A stretch of DNA of 64,000 nucleotides from Lachnospiraceae bacterium. Its GTDB lineage: Bacteria > Bacillota > Clostridia > Lachnospirales > Lachnospiraceae. The notes under the pieces were generated by a model. The model did not search any database. It saw nothing but the letters and a program-made list of their open reading frames with translations, and was not told where the DNA came from. This document shows positions 16,926-26,059 of this stretch, piece after piece (within the stretch, counting starts at the first letter, position 1; each line of letters begins with the position of its first letter). The DNA lies in assembly GCA_017396555.1 (NCBI GenBank), contig JAFQLS010000027.1, positions 1 through 64,000 of the forward strand, in the 5' to 3' direction. The position numbers were made by a program, and so were the translations under genes.

Positions 16926-18143
16926 ATGCCTAATTTTAAGTATACCGCTTACGACAGTAAGGGTAAAGAAATCAAAGGAACGATTGAAGCGAGCGATATG
17001 CAGGAAGCTTCGAAGAAGATTAAAGCCGAAGGTAACACACCGATATCGGTTAATGAAGAAGGATTACTTGATAAAGATTTGAACATAAGCTTTGGAGGCA
17101 AGAAAGTAAAGGTTCGAGATTTGTCAGTATTCTGTAGACAGTTTGTAAGTATAGTAAGATCTGGTGTAGCTATTGTAGATGCTCTTGAGATGTTGGCTAT
17201 GCAGACCGAGAATCCTAATTTGCAGGGAGCTATACAGGATGTTATGACATCAGTGCAAAAGGGTGATACTCTTGCTAATAGTATGAGACTGAGAAAAGAT
17301 GTATTTCCTAATCTTCTTATTACAATGGTTGAAGCGGGTGAAGCTTCCGGTAGTTTGGAGATAGCTTTTGACAGAATGGGTACACAGTTTGAAAAGGATG
17401 CAAAATTAAAGGGTATGATGAAAAAAGCCCTTATGTATCCGATAGCGATTATGGTTGTAGTTATAGTTGTAGTTATAGCAATGATGATGTTCGTTATTCC
17501 TACGTTTGCGGATATGTATGCGGATATGGGGCAGGAATTGCCACTTATTACCAGAATGGTAGTCGGACTTAGTAACTTTCTTATTGATAACTGGTTACTT
17601 TGTCTTATAGGAGTGTTTGCTATTGCAGCAGGATATAAAGTGTTTGCAAGAACTACATTTGGTTCTTATCTGATAGCGGATATTTCGAGAAAAGTACCGG
17701 TGTTTGGTGTTTTAACAGTTAAGTCTGCGAGTGCCTCGTTTGCAAGAACACTTTCAACATTGGTTGCAGCAGGTGTGTCTATGATGGATGCTCTTGAGAT
17801 TACGGCTAAGACTATGACTAATTTGAGATTTAGAGATGCGGTTATGGAAGCAAAGGAAAAGGTGGCACAGGGTCGTCCTTTATCAGAACCGCTTAAAGCC
17901 AGTGGAATATTTCCACCTATGATAGTACATATGATTGGTATCGGTGAAGAAACCGGTAATATGGAGCATATGCTTGATACGGCAGCTTCTTATTATGAAG
18001 AGGAAGTGGAGAATACTACAGCTCAGGTTGCTACGCTTCTTGAACCTATGATAGTTGTGGTTATGGCGGTTATTGTAGGTGTAGTAATTATGGCGGTTCT
18101 TATACCAATGTTTGGTATGTATGAAATTGCCGGTGAGTCGTAA
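16926..18143 (+). CDS. pilC: Type IV pilus inner-membrane platform protein PilC
   Basis: Polytopic membrane protein at the base of the pilus machine, which couples ATPase motion to pilin insertion. The N terminus reads MPNFKYTAYDSKGKEIKGTIEA as in PilC/GspF. Two GspF domains follow, each with the repeat pattern (VFCRQFVSIVRSGVAIVDALEMLA and SFARTLSTLVAAGVSMMDALEITA) and the EAGE/GEETG motifs (VEAGEASGSLE, IGIGEETGNMEHML). Membrane spans occur near residues 170-195, 225-245 and 380-400. Length of 405 residues is standard. GAGAGGAG stands upstream of the ATG. Confidence 0.95.
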   Translation: MPNFKYTAYDSKGKEIKGTIEASDMQEASKKIKAEGNTPISVNEEGLLDKDLNISFGGKKVKVRDLSVFCRQFVSIVRSGVAIVDALEMLAMQTENPNLQGAIQDVMTSVQKGDTLANSMRLRKDVFPNLLITMVEAGEASGSLEIAFDRMGTQFEKDAKLKGMMKKALMYPIAIMVVVIVVVIAMMMFVIPTFADMYADMGQELPLITRMVVGLSNFLIDNWLLCLIGVFAIAAGYKVFARTTFGSYLIADISRKVPVFGVLTVKSASASFARTLSTLVAAGVSMMDALEITAKTMTNLRFRDAVMEAKEKVAQGRPLSEPLKASGIFPPMIVHMIGIGEETGNMEHMLDTAASYYEEEVENTTAQVATLLEPMIVVVMAVIVGVVIMAVLIPMFGMYEIAGES

Positions 18144-18172
18144 GAGACTGCGTATAGAAGAAGGTGAGATTT

Positions 18173-18589
18173 ATGAAGAAGGATAACGAAGGTTTTTCAT
18201 TAATCGAATTAATAATTGTTATAGCTATTATGGCAGTACTTGTTGCGATAATAGCACCTAATTTAACCAAGTATCTTGGAGAGTCGAAACATAATGCAGA
18301 TATCGCTAATATGGATACTGTCAAAGAAATTATTGAACAGGCATGTGCTCTTAGCGGAGTAGAATGTTCAGAACCTACTAATCTTGGAACATGGGTTGAA
18401 TTAAAGGAAGGTAGTGCGTACTATAATTCGACTGCTGCAAATGTTAATGGATATATGGCGTTTCCAAGATATGTGGCAAGCGTGCTTGGTGAGGTTCCGG
18501 TATCTAAAGAAAACGGCAAGAATTTCGAGGTAAAGATAACCGGTTCCAGTGGTGACAGATATACTGTAGAGATAAGGGTAAAGCCTTAA
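18173..18589 (+). CDS. Type IV prepilin (pilin 1 of a sister pair)
   Basis: Prepilin of 138 residues with a short leader KKDNEG and class III-type cleavage site before FSLIELIIVIAIMAVLVAI; Phe1 and Glu5 of the mature pilin are present. The hydrophobic helix and the following IAPNLTKYLG are identical to the next gene, while the globular part differs and carries two nearby cysteines (ACALSGVEC). The start is the ATG at 18173 with AAGGTGA upstream; the frame also opens with a GTG at 18164. It may be a minor pilin or alternative major subunit. Lower use of C-ending codons than in its sister suggests lower expression. Confidence 0.85.
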   Translation: MKKDNEGFSLIELIIVIAIMAVLVAIIAPNLTKYLGESKHNADIANMDTVKEIIEQACALSGVECSEPTNLGTWVELKEGSAYYNSTAANVNGYMAFPRYVASVLGEVPVSKENGKNFEVKITGSSGDRYTVEIRVKP

Positions 18590-18604
18590 TAACTAAATGG
18601 TCAG

Positions 18605-18618
18605 AACGCGCTAGCGTT
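18605..18618 (+). promoter_or_regulatory. Small hairpin before the main pilin gene
   Basis: AACGC (18605-18609) pairs with GCGTT (18614-18618) around a GCTA loop; the whole is a near-palindrome. It sits between the two pilin genes. It could protect the downstream pilin message or be a protein-binding site; neither is shown. Confidence 0.35.
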
Positions 18619-18660
18619 TATGATAAATAAAATAATATAATTAAAAGGAGAGTTGGTTTT

Positions 18661-19077
18661 ATGAAAAAAACAAACAACAAAGGTTTCTCATTAATCGAGC
18701 TTATCATCGTTATTGCTATTATGGCAGTATTAGTAGCGATTATTGCTCCAAACTTAACAAAGTATCTTGGTTCATCTAAGACAAGTGCAGACACAAAGAA
18801 TCTTGATGAAATTCAGTCTACACTTAATACTTGTATCACAGATTACGAGATGAGCAATTCTACATTGATTGCTAATGGTGCTTCAACAACTGTTACAGCT
18901 AAATGGACATCAGCAGGATTAACATCAACAGGTATCACATCACTTGATGCTATTATCAATGGTGCTATTGACGCTACTAAGTGCCAGAGTAAAGAAGATA
19001 CTTCTAAATGGGCACAGGCTGTAATTTCAAAGGATTCTTCTACAAATGCTTATGTAATTACAATGAGCTGGGTGTAA
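18661..19077 (+). CDS. pilA: Type IV prepilin, probable major pilin
   Basis: Prepilin of 138 residues: leader KKTNNKG, cleavage before FSLIELIIVIAIMAVLVAI, then a Thr/Ser/Ala-rich globular domain with two cysteines (NTCITDY and ATKCQSK) that could form a disulfide. Mature residues Phe1 and Glu5 are present. AAAAGGAG lies upstream. Codons for Ile, Asn, Thr and Phe shift toward ATC, AAC, ACA and TTC compared with neighbours, the usual sign of a highly expressed gene, so this is the likely main filament subunit. It shares about its first 30 mature residues with the preceding prepilin, indicating an old duplication. Confidence 0.88.
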   Translation: MKKTNNKGFSLIELIIVIAIMAVLVAIIAPNLTKYLGSSKTSADTKNLDEIQSTLNTCITDYEMSNSTLIANGASTTVTAKWTSAGLTSTGITSLDAIINGAIDATKCQSKEDTSKWAQAVISKDSSTNAYVITMSWV

Positions 19078-19094
19078 TCAATAGGTGATTTGAA

Positions 19095-19844
19095 ATGGAA
19101 GCGTTATTACTTATTATTACAATTACATATGGAATCTTAATTGGAAGCTTCTTAAATGTTTGCATTTATCGAATTCCTAATGGTGAGAGTATAGTAGTGA
19201 CGCGTTCACACTGTATGAAATGTGGAAAACAGATCAAGTGGTACGATTTAGTGCCACTTGTGAGTTTTCTTGTTTTAAGAGGAAAATGCAGATATTGTAA
19301 GGATAAGCTGTCATGGCAATATCCGGCAGTAGAAGCGCTTAATGGTATCTTGTATGGCATTATTGTCATTGTTAATGGCTTTAATGAGGTTAGTATATTA
19401 TACTGTCTTGCAACATCAGCCTTGCTGACACTTAGTATAATTGATTGGAGAACCTATGAGATACCGGTTGGATTTAATATTTTTATAGGAATACTCGGAG
19501 CTATCAGAGTGTTGACAGACTTGGAGCATTGGTATGATTATGTCATAGGCTTTTTTGCTGTGAGTCTATTTTTACTTATTCTTTATTATGCAACCAACGG
19601 AAAAGGTATTGGTGGCGGAGACATAAAACTGATGGCAGCGGCAGGCTTGCTTATTGGATGGAAACTTATAATCCTTTCGCTTGGATTAGGGTGTATATTA
19701 GGTTCTGTCATCCATTTGATCTTAATGAAAGTTCAAAATAAAGATAGAGTCCTGGCATTCGGACCATACCTATCATTAGGTATATATATTTCCATGCTAT
19801 ATGGAGAACAAATAATAGATTGGTATATTAGTACTATGTTTTAA
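19095..19844 (+). CDS. pilD: Prepilin peptidase / N-methyltransferase
   Basis: Membrane aspartic protease that removes prepilin leaders and methylates the new N terminus. The protein has the N-terminal A24 segment GILIGSFLNVCIYRIP, a cytoplasmic loop with two CxxC pairs (CMKC, CRYC) for zinc, the first catalytic aspartate in LSIIDWRTYEIP, and the second in GIGGGDIKLMAA. Six to eight membrane spans are apparent. The 249-residue length is typical of bifunctional enzymes. AGGTGA precedes the ATG. It serves the seven or so prepilin-like products of this operon. Confidence 0.95.
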   Translation: MEALLLIITITYGILIGSFLNVCIYRIPNGESIVVTRSHCMKCGKQIKWYDLVPLVSFLVLRGKCRYCKDKLSWQYPAVEALNGILYGIIVIVNGFNEVSILYCLATSALLTLSIIDWRTYEIPVGFNIFIGILGAIRVLTDLEHWYDYVIGFFAVSLFLLILYYATNGKGIGGGDIKLMAAAGLLIGWKLIILSLGLGCILGSVIHLILMKVQNKDRVLAFGPYLSLGIYISMLYGEQIIDWYISTMF

Positions 19845-19860
19845 TGTCCGCAGGACATTA
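19842..19860 (+). promoter_or_regulatory. Intercistronic hairpin between pilD and pilM
   Basis: TAATGTCC (19842-19849) pairs with GGACATTA (19853-19860) over 8 base pairs around a three-base loop, and includes the pilD stop codon. There is no T-run. It could mark an RNA processing or stability boundary. Confidence 0.4.
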
Positions 19861-19893
19861 TCTTACTGACAAAACTATAAGGGAGGCTACAAA

Positions 19894-21522
19894 ATGGCGG
19901 CTAAAATATTGACAATAGAAATCGGTAATGATTTCATTAAAATTTGTGAAGCTCAACAGCTTAAAGGAAAAACAGTTACAGTACACAATGCGGTATCTAT
20001 TCAGACACCGGAAAATGCTGTGGAAGATGGTATAATTAGAGATATGGAAGGAGTAGCAGCAGCTATTCGTAATGCAATGACTGATGAACAGATAGTAGCA
20101 AGTTCAGTTACATTTATTTTATCATCAGCAAGAGTTGCTTCTAAGGAAGTAATACTTCCAATTATAAAGAAGGAAAAAATACAGGAAATGATCAATGTTA
20201 ATGCATCTGAATATTTCCCAATTAATATAGACGATTATGTATTGTCATATACAGTATTAGAAACTAAGAACACTAAGGAAGAGAAGAAGACAAGAGTTCT
20301 CGTGTATGCTGCACCGGAGCATATGGTTAAGGGTTATTACCAGCTTGCAGAATTATTAAAGATGAAGGTTACAGCAGTAGACTTCGTAGGTAATAGTACA
20401 ATGCAGTTGGTTAAAACACAGATTGATGACAGACCTACACTTGTTATTCAGATGGGTATGGATGCAACAATTGTTTCGGTAATGAACAAAAAAGTTCTTC
20501 AATTACAGAGAACTGTTCCTTATGGCGAGTCTTTGTTACTTAATGCTGTTATGGAAGAAAAGAAGGTTTCAGCTAAGGTTGCGATGGAACTTTTAGGTCA
20601 GGCTAAATTAGTAAAGGCTAAAATAGATGAAGATAAGACAACAGAATCACTTAAGTATCTTGTAAGTAATGTTAACAGAGTGGTTGAATATTATACAGGA
20701 AGAAATGCTGAAGCTCCACTTCAGAAAGCTGTAATCATCGGTGATGGTGCAGAGGTTCTTGGACTTGATGAATTATTTACTAATGAATTAAGCCTTACAA
20801 CAGAGAGAATCACATTGCTTAAGAATGTTGAGTCTTATAACAGAATTAAGTTATCTACATCACTTCTTAAGTTATATATGGCAAATATTGGTGCTACACT
20901 TTCACCAATTAATTTCCAGTTAAAGGAGCAGAATGCTTCAAAGGAGAAGGCTGCCGGCAAGAAACAGGCTAATAGTGCTATATATTATATTGTTGGTCTT
21001 GTTGGGATAATTGCTGCAATAGGTCTTTATGCAATTCCTGCGTTTATGTATTTACAGAAGGAAGCAGAGAAAGAGCAGATTGAGAAGGATATTGAAGAGA
21101 TTAAAGGTATTGAAGCAACAATGAATGAATATTATGCTTCTGAAGACAGATTGCTTGATTTACAGGCATTTGTACTTACAACAGAGAATGATAATGAGTG
21201 GACATTAGAGTTTATTAAGACATTGGAAGAAAAAATGCCTGCTAAGATGGAGATAACTAATCTTTCGGCAACTGATGGAGTAGTAAGTATTATGGGTGCG
21301 TGTGCATCTAAGGATGATGTTGCGGATTTAGTTGTATCATTAAAGAGTGTTAAAAATATAATCGATGTACAATGTAAAGTTGTAACTGAAACTAAAGATA
21401 ATCCTGAAAAGGGAACTAAATCAGGAGTTTCATTTGATATGCAGTGCACATACGTAAACGATGTTGATAAATTGGCAGAACAAGAAACAGCAGAACAGAC
21501 AACAGCTGCTCAGGCTGAATAG
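19894..21522 (+). CDS. pilM: PilM-PilN fusion protein of the pilus alignment complex
   Basis: 542 residues that combine two proteins usually encoded separately. Residues 1 to about 330 are an actin-like PilM (ILTIEIGNDFIKICEAQ start, YFPINIDDYVLSY, LVIQMGMDATIVSVM). Near residue 338 comes SPINFQLKEQ, the short cytoplasmic motif by which PilN normally docks on PilM, followed by a membrane segment at about 360-383 (IYYIVGLVGIIAAIGLYAIP), a coiled coil and a PilN-like extracytoplasmic domain, then a Glu/Thr/Ala-rich tail. The fusion hard-wires the PilM-PilN contact. PilO is encoded next. The start has GGGAGG upstream. High confidence for both halves, judged by motif and order. Confidence 0.88.
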   Translation: MAAKILTIEIGNDFIKICEAQQLKGKTVTVHNAVSIQTPENAVEDGIIRDMEGVAAAIRNAMTDEQIVASSVTFILSSARVASKEVILPIIKKEKIQEMINVNASEYFPINIDDYVLSYTVLETKNTKEEKKTRVLVYAAPEHMVKGYYQLAELLKMKVTAVDFVGNSTMQLVKTQIDDRPTLVIQMGMDATIVSVMNKKVLQLQRTVPYGESLLLNAVMEEKKVSAKVAMELLGQAKLVKAKIDEDKTTESLKYLVSNVNRVVEYYTGRNAEAPLQKAVIIGDGAEVLGLDELFTNELSLTTERITLLKNVESYNRIKLSTSLLKLYMANIGATLSPINFQLKEQNASKEKAAGKKQANSAIYYIVGLVGIIAAIGLYAIPAFMYLQKEAEKEQIEKDIEEIKGIEATMNEYYASEDRLLDLQAFVLTTENDNEWTLEFIKTLEEKMPAKMEITNLSATDGVVSIMGACASKDDVADLVVSLKSVKNIIDVQCKVVTETKDNPEKGTKSGVSFDMQCTYVNDVDKLAEQETAEQTTAAQAE

Positions 21523-21539
21523 AGAAGGAGATGAATGAT

Positions 21540-22244
21540 ATGAAAGATAACAAAGCTGGTATTGGACAATACATTCCGTTAATATTCTTATTATTGGGCC
21601 TTGGTCTTGCAGTAGTTTCATATTTGTATGGATATCAGGCTTTTAATGAGAAAACAAATACTATTAATGATGAGATTAAAGTACTCGATGAGAGATATAA
21701 TAATTTAAAGAAGTTATATGATAATAAAAAACAGTTCGAAGAAGATAAAGAAAAGAAAGATGCAGAATATGAAAAGTTACTGGGCGAATATGATGCAGAT
21801 GTTACTGATGAATCAGTAATTATGGATTTATTTAACGCACAGAACGAACATAAGTTACATATAAGCAACATTACTATTAGCCAGAAGGTGCCGGTATATT
21901 CATTTGGTCAGTTAGCATCAGTTAATCCAAATAATCCGCAGATTTCCGGAATTAATTCATCGTTTATTGGCTCTGAGAAGGAATATACTATTCAAGGTGA
22001 AGCTGCTTATGATTCTGTAAAAGCTTTTATGGATGATTTACAGAACACTACAAGAAAGAGAAGAGTTCCTACCACTGTAACTTTAAGATATGATGATGAA
22101 GACAGAATAGTAAAATTTAATTACACTGTTAAAGAGTATGCAATTAGTGGTGACGGATTAGAACCATTAGATGTTAATATTCCTACTAAGGAACATGGAA
22201 ATGAAAATATCTTTGATGTAGGTGTTGTTTACGTAGAAGAATAA
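21540..22244 (+). CDS. pilO: Pilus assembly protein PilO-like
   Basis: A 234-residue protein with one N-terminal membrane helix (YIPLIFLLLGLGLAVVSYLYGY, about residues 10-31), a long charged coiled coil (about 32-90) and a small alpha/beta extracytoplasmic domain (SFIGSEKEYTIQGEAAYDSVKAFMDDLQ). This is the PilO/GspM plan, and it follows the PilM-PilN fusion with which PilO should pair. The ATG at 21540 is preferred because AAGGAG (21525-21530) directly abuts the alternative ATG at 21531. Sequence identity to well-studied PilO is low, so the assignment rests mainly on layout and position. Confidence 0.78.
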   Translation: MKDNKAGIGQYIPLIFLLLGLGLAVVSYLYGYQAFNEKTNTINDEIKVLDERYNNLKKLYDNKKQFEEDKEKKDAEYEKLLGEYDADVTDESVIMDLFNAQNEHKLHISNITISQKVPVYSFGQLASVNPNNPQISGINSSFIGSEKEYTIQGEAAYDSVKAFMDDLQNTTRKRRVPTTVTLRYDDEDRIVKFNYTVKEYAISGDGLEPLDVNIPTKEHGNENIFDVGVVYVEE

Positions 22245-22279
22245 TAGGCGTTTTATTATAAAGGGAGGAGAATGCTCGA

Positions 22280-23440
22280 ATGGGTAAAAATAATAAAAAC
22301 AAAGGTTTTACCTTGATTGAATTAGTTATAAGTGTTGCCATTCTGGCGATTGTAACAGCTCCAATTCTAAATGCGTTTGTTATTGCAGCTAAGAATACTT
22401 CAACAGCTAATGCCAGACAGATAGCTAATAATCATGCTGAAAGTGTCATGGAGAAGTTCAAGGCAACATCATTTGAAATGCTTACAGAGGAATTCACTCT
22501 TATAGATAAGGCTGTAATAGCCGATAATGAGGGTACAAAGTATTATTATTATGATGTTGCAACAGATAGTTATGTATTTAGCGTTCCAGGTTCGGAATTA
22601 TCAGGTGGTGCATCTGATAATTTCCGAGTGGATGTTACTATGAAACCGGAAAAATATGATGCACCTGACTTGGCAGATGTAGATGGAACTAAGACAGCAA
22701 TGTTGATTAGTGAGGTTTACAGATATGATGAGAATGCATTAATTGAGCTTACTGCATTAGCAAATGCAAAGGATGATAGTCTGAAATATCAAAAGTTTGA
22801 TAAGATTGATGCTAGTGGTAATCCTAATGCTTCTCTAAGTGAAAATATACGTGACAATATTGTACGTGAAGTATACATAGAAATCATGTATGGTACGGGT
22901 ACAGCACCATATTCAGTATTGGTTGATGTGTCTTATTCATGTAAGATTGGTTCGGCATTGACAGTTAGCAAGGTATATCAGAAGGTTTTCCTTAATAATT
23001 ATGAGAATGTACCTGATGTGCTCATGTTTTATGCACCTTATCAGTATACGACACCTGGATTATATAGAGACAAAATAATTGTTAATAATAGTATTCCGAA
23101 TGATGTTATTCTTGCAGCAGGAAAGAAGAGCAAGGTGTATATTTCTAATCAGGAGGTATCAGCAATATCAGGCTGTACACTTAAGTATCAGGCTGGTGGC
23201 GGAAATATCGTTATCAAAGAAAATAATCTTGAGAAAGATATATACAGTGATAACTTGACAACAGGTCTTAGAAATACGGAAGTGTTATTATCAGAAAGTA
23301 TTACTGGTGCACCATCAGGTGAAACTAATTCTTTGGTTGGTAAGAAAGAAGCTGTAAAAATATATGGTTTAACAGTTGATGTATTTTGGAATGGAGAAAT
23401 TACAAATACAATGGTGTCAACAACAGATGGACAGAACTAG
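22280..23440 (+). CDS. Large minor prepilin (PilV/GspI-like)
   Basis: 386 residues with a class III prepilin start: leader GKNNKNKG, cleavage before FTLIELVISVAILAIVTAPILNAF, Glu5 present. The segment after the helix (ANARQIANNHAESVMEKF) resembles PilV/GspI minor pilins, where an ANA-A-E pattern is usual. The remaining 330 residues are beta-rich and much longer than a typical minor pilin. GGGAGGAG lies upstream. Likely part of the minor-pilin initiation complex with the next three genes. The exact minor-pilin type is inferred from order and the helix end. Confidence 0.8.
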   Translation: MGKNNKNKGFTLIELVISVAILAIVTAPILNAFVIAAKNTSTANARQIANNHAESVMEKFKATSFEMLTEEFTLIDKAVIADNEGTKYYYYDVATDSYVFSVPGSELSGGASDNFRVDVTMKPEKYDAPDLADVDGTKTAMLISEVYRYDENALIELTALANAKDDSLKYQKFDKIDASGNPNASLSENIRDNIVREVYIEIMYGTGTAPYSVLVDVSYSCKIGSALTVSKVYQKVFLNNYENVPDVLMFYAPYQYTTPGLYRDKIIVNNSIPNDVILAAGKKSKVYISNQEVSAISGCTLKYQAGGGNIVIKENNLEKDIYSDNLTTGLRNTEVLLSESITGAPSGETNSLVGKKEAVKIYGLTVDVFWNGEITNTMVSTTDGQN

Positions 23441-23449
23441 GAGGGTTAT

Positions 23450-26023
23450 ATGCAAAGATTATTCAGATTAAGAAAAGATAATAGAGGCGATACTCTTGTT
23501 ATAGTCTTAGTAGGAATCTTCCTGGTAGGATTACTTGGTTCTGCTATATTGGCTAGTACTGTAGTAAACTATGAAATGAAGAGTATAGATAGAGGAAATA
23601 AAAAGACGTTCTATACAGCTGAACAGGCTTTAGATGAAGTTTATGCAGGTATCGGTAATGATGTAATGTTAAGTATGCAATATGCGTACTCGTATGTTCT
23701 TGATAATATGTTGGAAACAGATCCAACTACGGGTAAATATGTTACCGGTGATAATGATGAATTAAATAAGGCATTCAGAAATATCTTTTATTATTCATTG
23801 ACATTACAGGAGCCGACAGACAAGGCGACTAACTGGACCAGTATTAAGAGTGATATTACTTCAGAGGTTGCATCTACTCCGACAGACTTGTATAATAAAA
23901 ATGATCCTTATGCCGTATATAAGAATAGTGATAGAACGGCATTAGAGAATTATTTGAACGGATTTGTTAACGCAACAGTTTCTACATATGCGCCTGAAGT
24001 GTCAATTAATACTTCTGCCGGTAGTGTTGCTGTTATGTATACAGCTAAAACAGGTGTGGATAATGATGGAAATAATGTTACAATTGATACATTTACTTTA
24101 AAAGATGTATTAGTTACATGTACAACGGATCAGGGAGTAACAAGTAATGTATCTACAGATATCATAGTAGAAGTACCAATTATTGATATTAACTTCTCAG
24201 AAGTAACATCAATTGATTATGGTGAGTTGTTAAAATATTCAATTGTTGCAGAAGGAGATACAACATCGACAGATGCAACTATGACTGTTAATTCTAATCT
24301 TTCTGTAAATGGTAATGTATATGCAGGTAAACTTGCCTCAGATAATAAGGTTGGTATAAAGCTTGACAGTGCTATATTTGATATGACTGGAAGTAATATA
24401 GTAACTTCCGGAGATTTTATTCTGGAGGATTCACAGTTTAAGTTAAATAGAGCAGATACAGCTGCAAGCTTAAGATTTTGGGCTAAGAATCTTATAACCA
24501 CAGGTAATGAAGATGTAATCGAGATGAATAATACAGATTGTATCCTTAAGGATGATTTACAGATAGAAGGTTCAGCATCAAAAGTAACTATTACAGGAAG
24601 CTATTATGGAATAGGATATCGTGACGATGGAACCGGTGTCGAGGCTGACAGTGAAGAAAATGATTGGGCATACTTTGAGTCAGCAGGAAGACAGGCTTTT
24701 GATGCAGATGGAAATCTTGTAGGAAGTCCTATACAGTATGAGCATGAGAGAAGTAGTGCTATTCTTGTTAATGGTGGTGAAGCTTCACTTGATTTTAGCG
24801 GTCTTGATAATTTATTTTTAGCAGGAAGAGCTTATGTTGACTTGCTTAATCCTGATGATGTAGGTGTTAATTCTACATATATGACAGGTGAGTCAATATC
24901 TATTAAGGGTAGTCAGGAATCGTATCTTGCTGATTATACATCAACTGAATATTTTAATTTCGTTGATGGTAAACCGGTTGTACTAACAAATCCGGTTACT
25001 GAGGAATTCTTTGATACTAAGGTTAAAGGTAAAAATATTCTAACTGATAAGACTGTAGCCAAGAAAGTAGGCTCTAGTGTGTATTTTTACAAAAAAGTCA
25101 GAAGTCCGCTTGAACAGACAAAGACTTATGAAGAATATTTTAATATAACAAAGAATAAGAGAACACTTAGGGAAAAAGTAGATAATTTAGGTGTTGAAAA
25201 GTTATTGATTGGCAATAATACAAATATTTTGTCGGTTGGTACATTACTTAAAATCGATCACAGCTTAACAGAGACACAGAGTGTTTTGGTTATGAATCAC
25301 AATGTAGAAAATGGTAATGCTGTTAATGTCGTATCAGGAAATAAGTTTTATAGTAAGTCATTTGTTAATTATGTATCTGATTGTAATGTAAGATTTAAGG
25401 CTATGCTTACAGAATTAAAGGATTATGGTGATATTGTTGATTACAGTGTTCCATCAGCATATATTACATCCATAAATAATTCAACAGCCACACCGATTAC
25501 AACATATATTAATGCAGATAATTTTGAGAAGATATTTGATATGACTTTGGATGGACTTGATATGAGTAAGGTGGCTGGTAATACATATGTTAATTCATTG
25601 GAAACAGTTGCCAGTGGTGTATTTACTTCACAAGAATATGCTGATTACAATATTAATAATTCAAGAGCTAGTATAATCATTACTAAGGAATCTGACTATG
25701 TTTTGGACCCAAGTGTTGATTGCGGTGTTGTTATCGCTTCTGGAAATGTCAAAGTTACAAGTGACTTTACGGGAATAATAATATGCGCAGGTGATATTGA
25801 GGTTGATAATCCTGTTGGCAATATTGAGCTGAATTCGCATGCTAATCTTGTTAGATGGCTTGCTGATAATGATACAACATTTTCACAGTGTTTAAAGGGT
25901 TATTTATCAGTTAGTGAATCAGGTGATGGTGATGCTACAGGAAGTGTTACTATCAATAATATTAGTTATCAGGATTTAGTATCATATCAGAATTGGAGGA
26001 AGCTGTCACCAAATGCTTCATAA
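23450..26023 (+). CDS. Very large PilX/GspK-like minor pilin, candidate pilus tip protein
   Basis: 857 residues. The N terminus (RKDNRGDTLVIVLVGIFLVGLLGSAILAS) has a prepilin-like leader ending in Gly and a hydrophobic helix, but mature position 5 is Ile rather than Glu. A missing Glu5 is the hallmark of GspK, the tip-most pseudopilin. The segment TFYTAEQALDEVYAGI is like the AEAAL region of PilX/GspK. The rest is Thr/Asn/Asp-rich, beta-strand-prone, and lacks a sortase motif. AGGAGGG is upstream and the gene sits among other minor pilins. A tip adhesin or initiator is the best guess; the bulk of the sequence is not recognised. Confidence 0.72.
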   Translation: MQRLFRLRKDNRGDTLVIVLVGIFLVGLLGSAILASTVVNYEMKSIDRGNKKTFYTAEQALDEVYAGIGNDVMLSMQYAYSYVLDNMLETDPTTGKYVTGDNDELNKAFRNIFYYSLTLQEPTDKATNWTSIKSDITSEVASTPTDLYNKNDPYAVYKNSDRTALENYLNGFVNATVSTYAPEVSINTSAGSVAVMYTAKTGVDNDGNNVTIDTFTLKDVLVTCTTDQGVTSNVSTDIIVEVPIIDINFSEVTSIDYGELLKYSIVAEGDTTSTDATMTVNSNLSVNGNVYAGKLASDNKVGIKLDSAIFDMTGSNIVTSGDFILEDSQFKLNRADTAASLRFWAKNLITTGNEDVIEMNNTDCILKDDLQIEGSASKVTITGSYYGIGYRDDGTGVEADSEENDWAYFESAGRQAFDADGNLVGSPIQYEHERSSAILVNGGEASLDFSGLDNLFLAGRAYVDLLNPDDVGVNSTYMTGESISIKGSQESYLADYTSTEYFNFVDGKPVVLTNPVTEEFFDTKVKGKNILTDKTVAKKVGSSVYFYKKVRSPLEQTKTYEEYFNITKNKRTLREKVDNLGVEKLLIGNNTNILSVGTLLKIDHSLTETQSVLVMNHNVENGNAVNVVSGNKFYSKSFVNYVSDCNVRFKAMLTELKDYGDIVDYSVPSAYITSINNSTATPITTYINADNFEKIFDMTLDGLDMSKVAGNTYVNSLETVASGVFTSQEYADYNINNSRASIIITKESDYVLDPSVDCGVVIASGNVKVTSDFTGIIICAGDIEVDNPVGNIELNSHANLVRWLADNDTTFSQCLKGYLSVSESGDGDATGSVTINNISYQDLVSYQNWRKLSPNAS

Positions 26024-26059
26024 TAATAAGAACTAATGGTGAGAGGGAGGAGAACTTTT

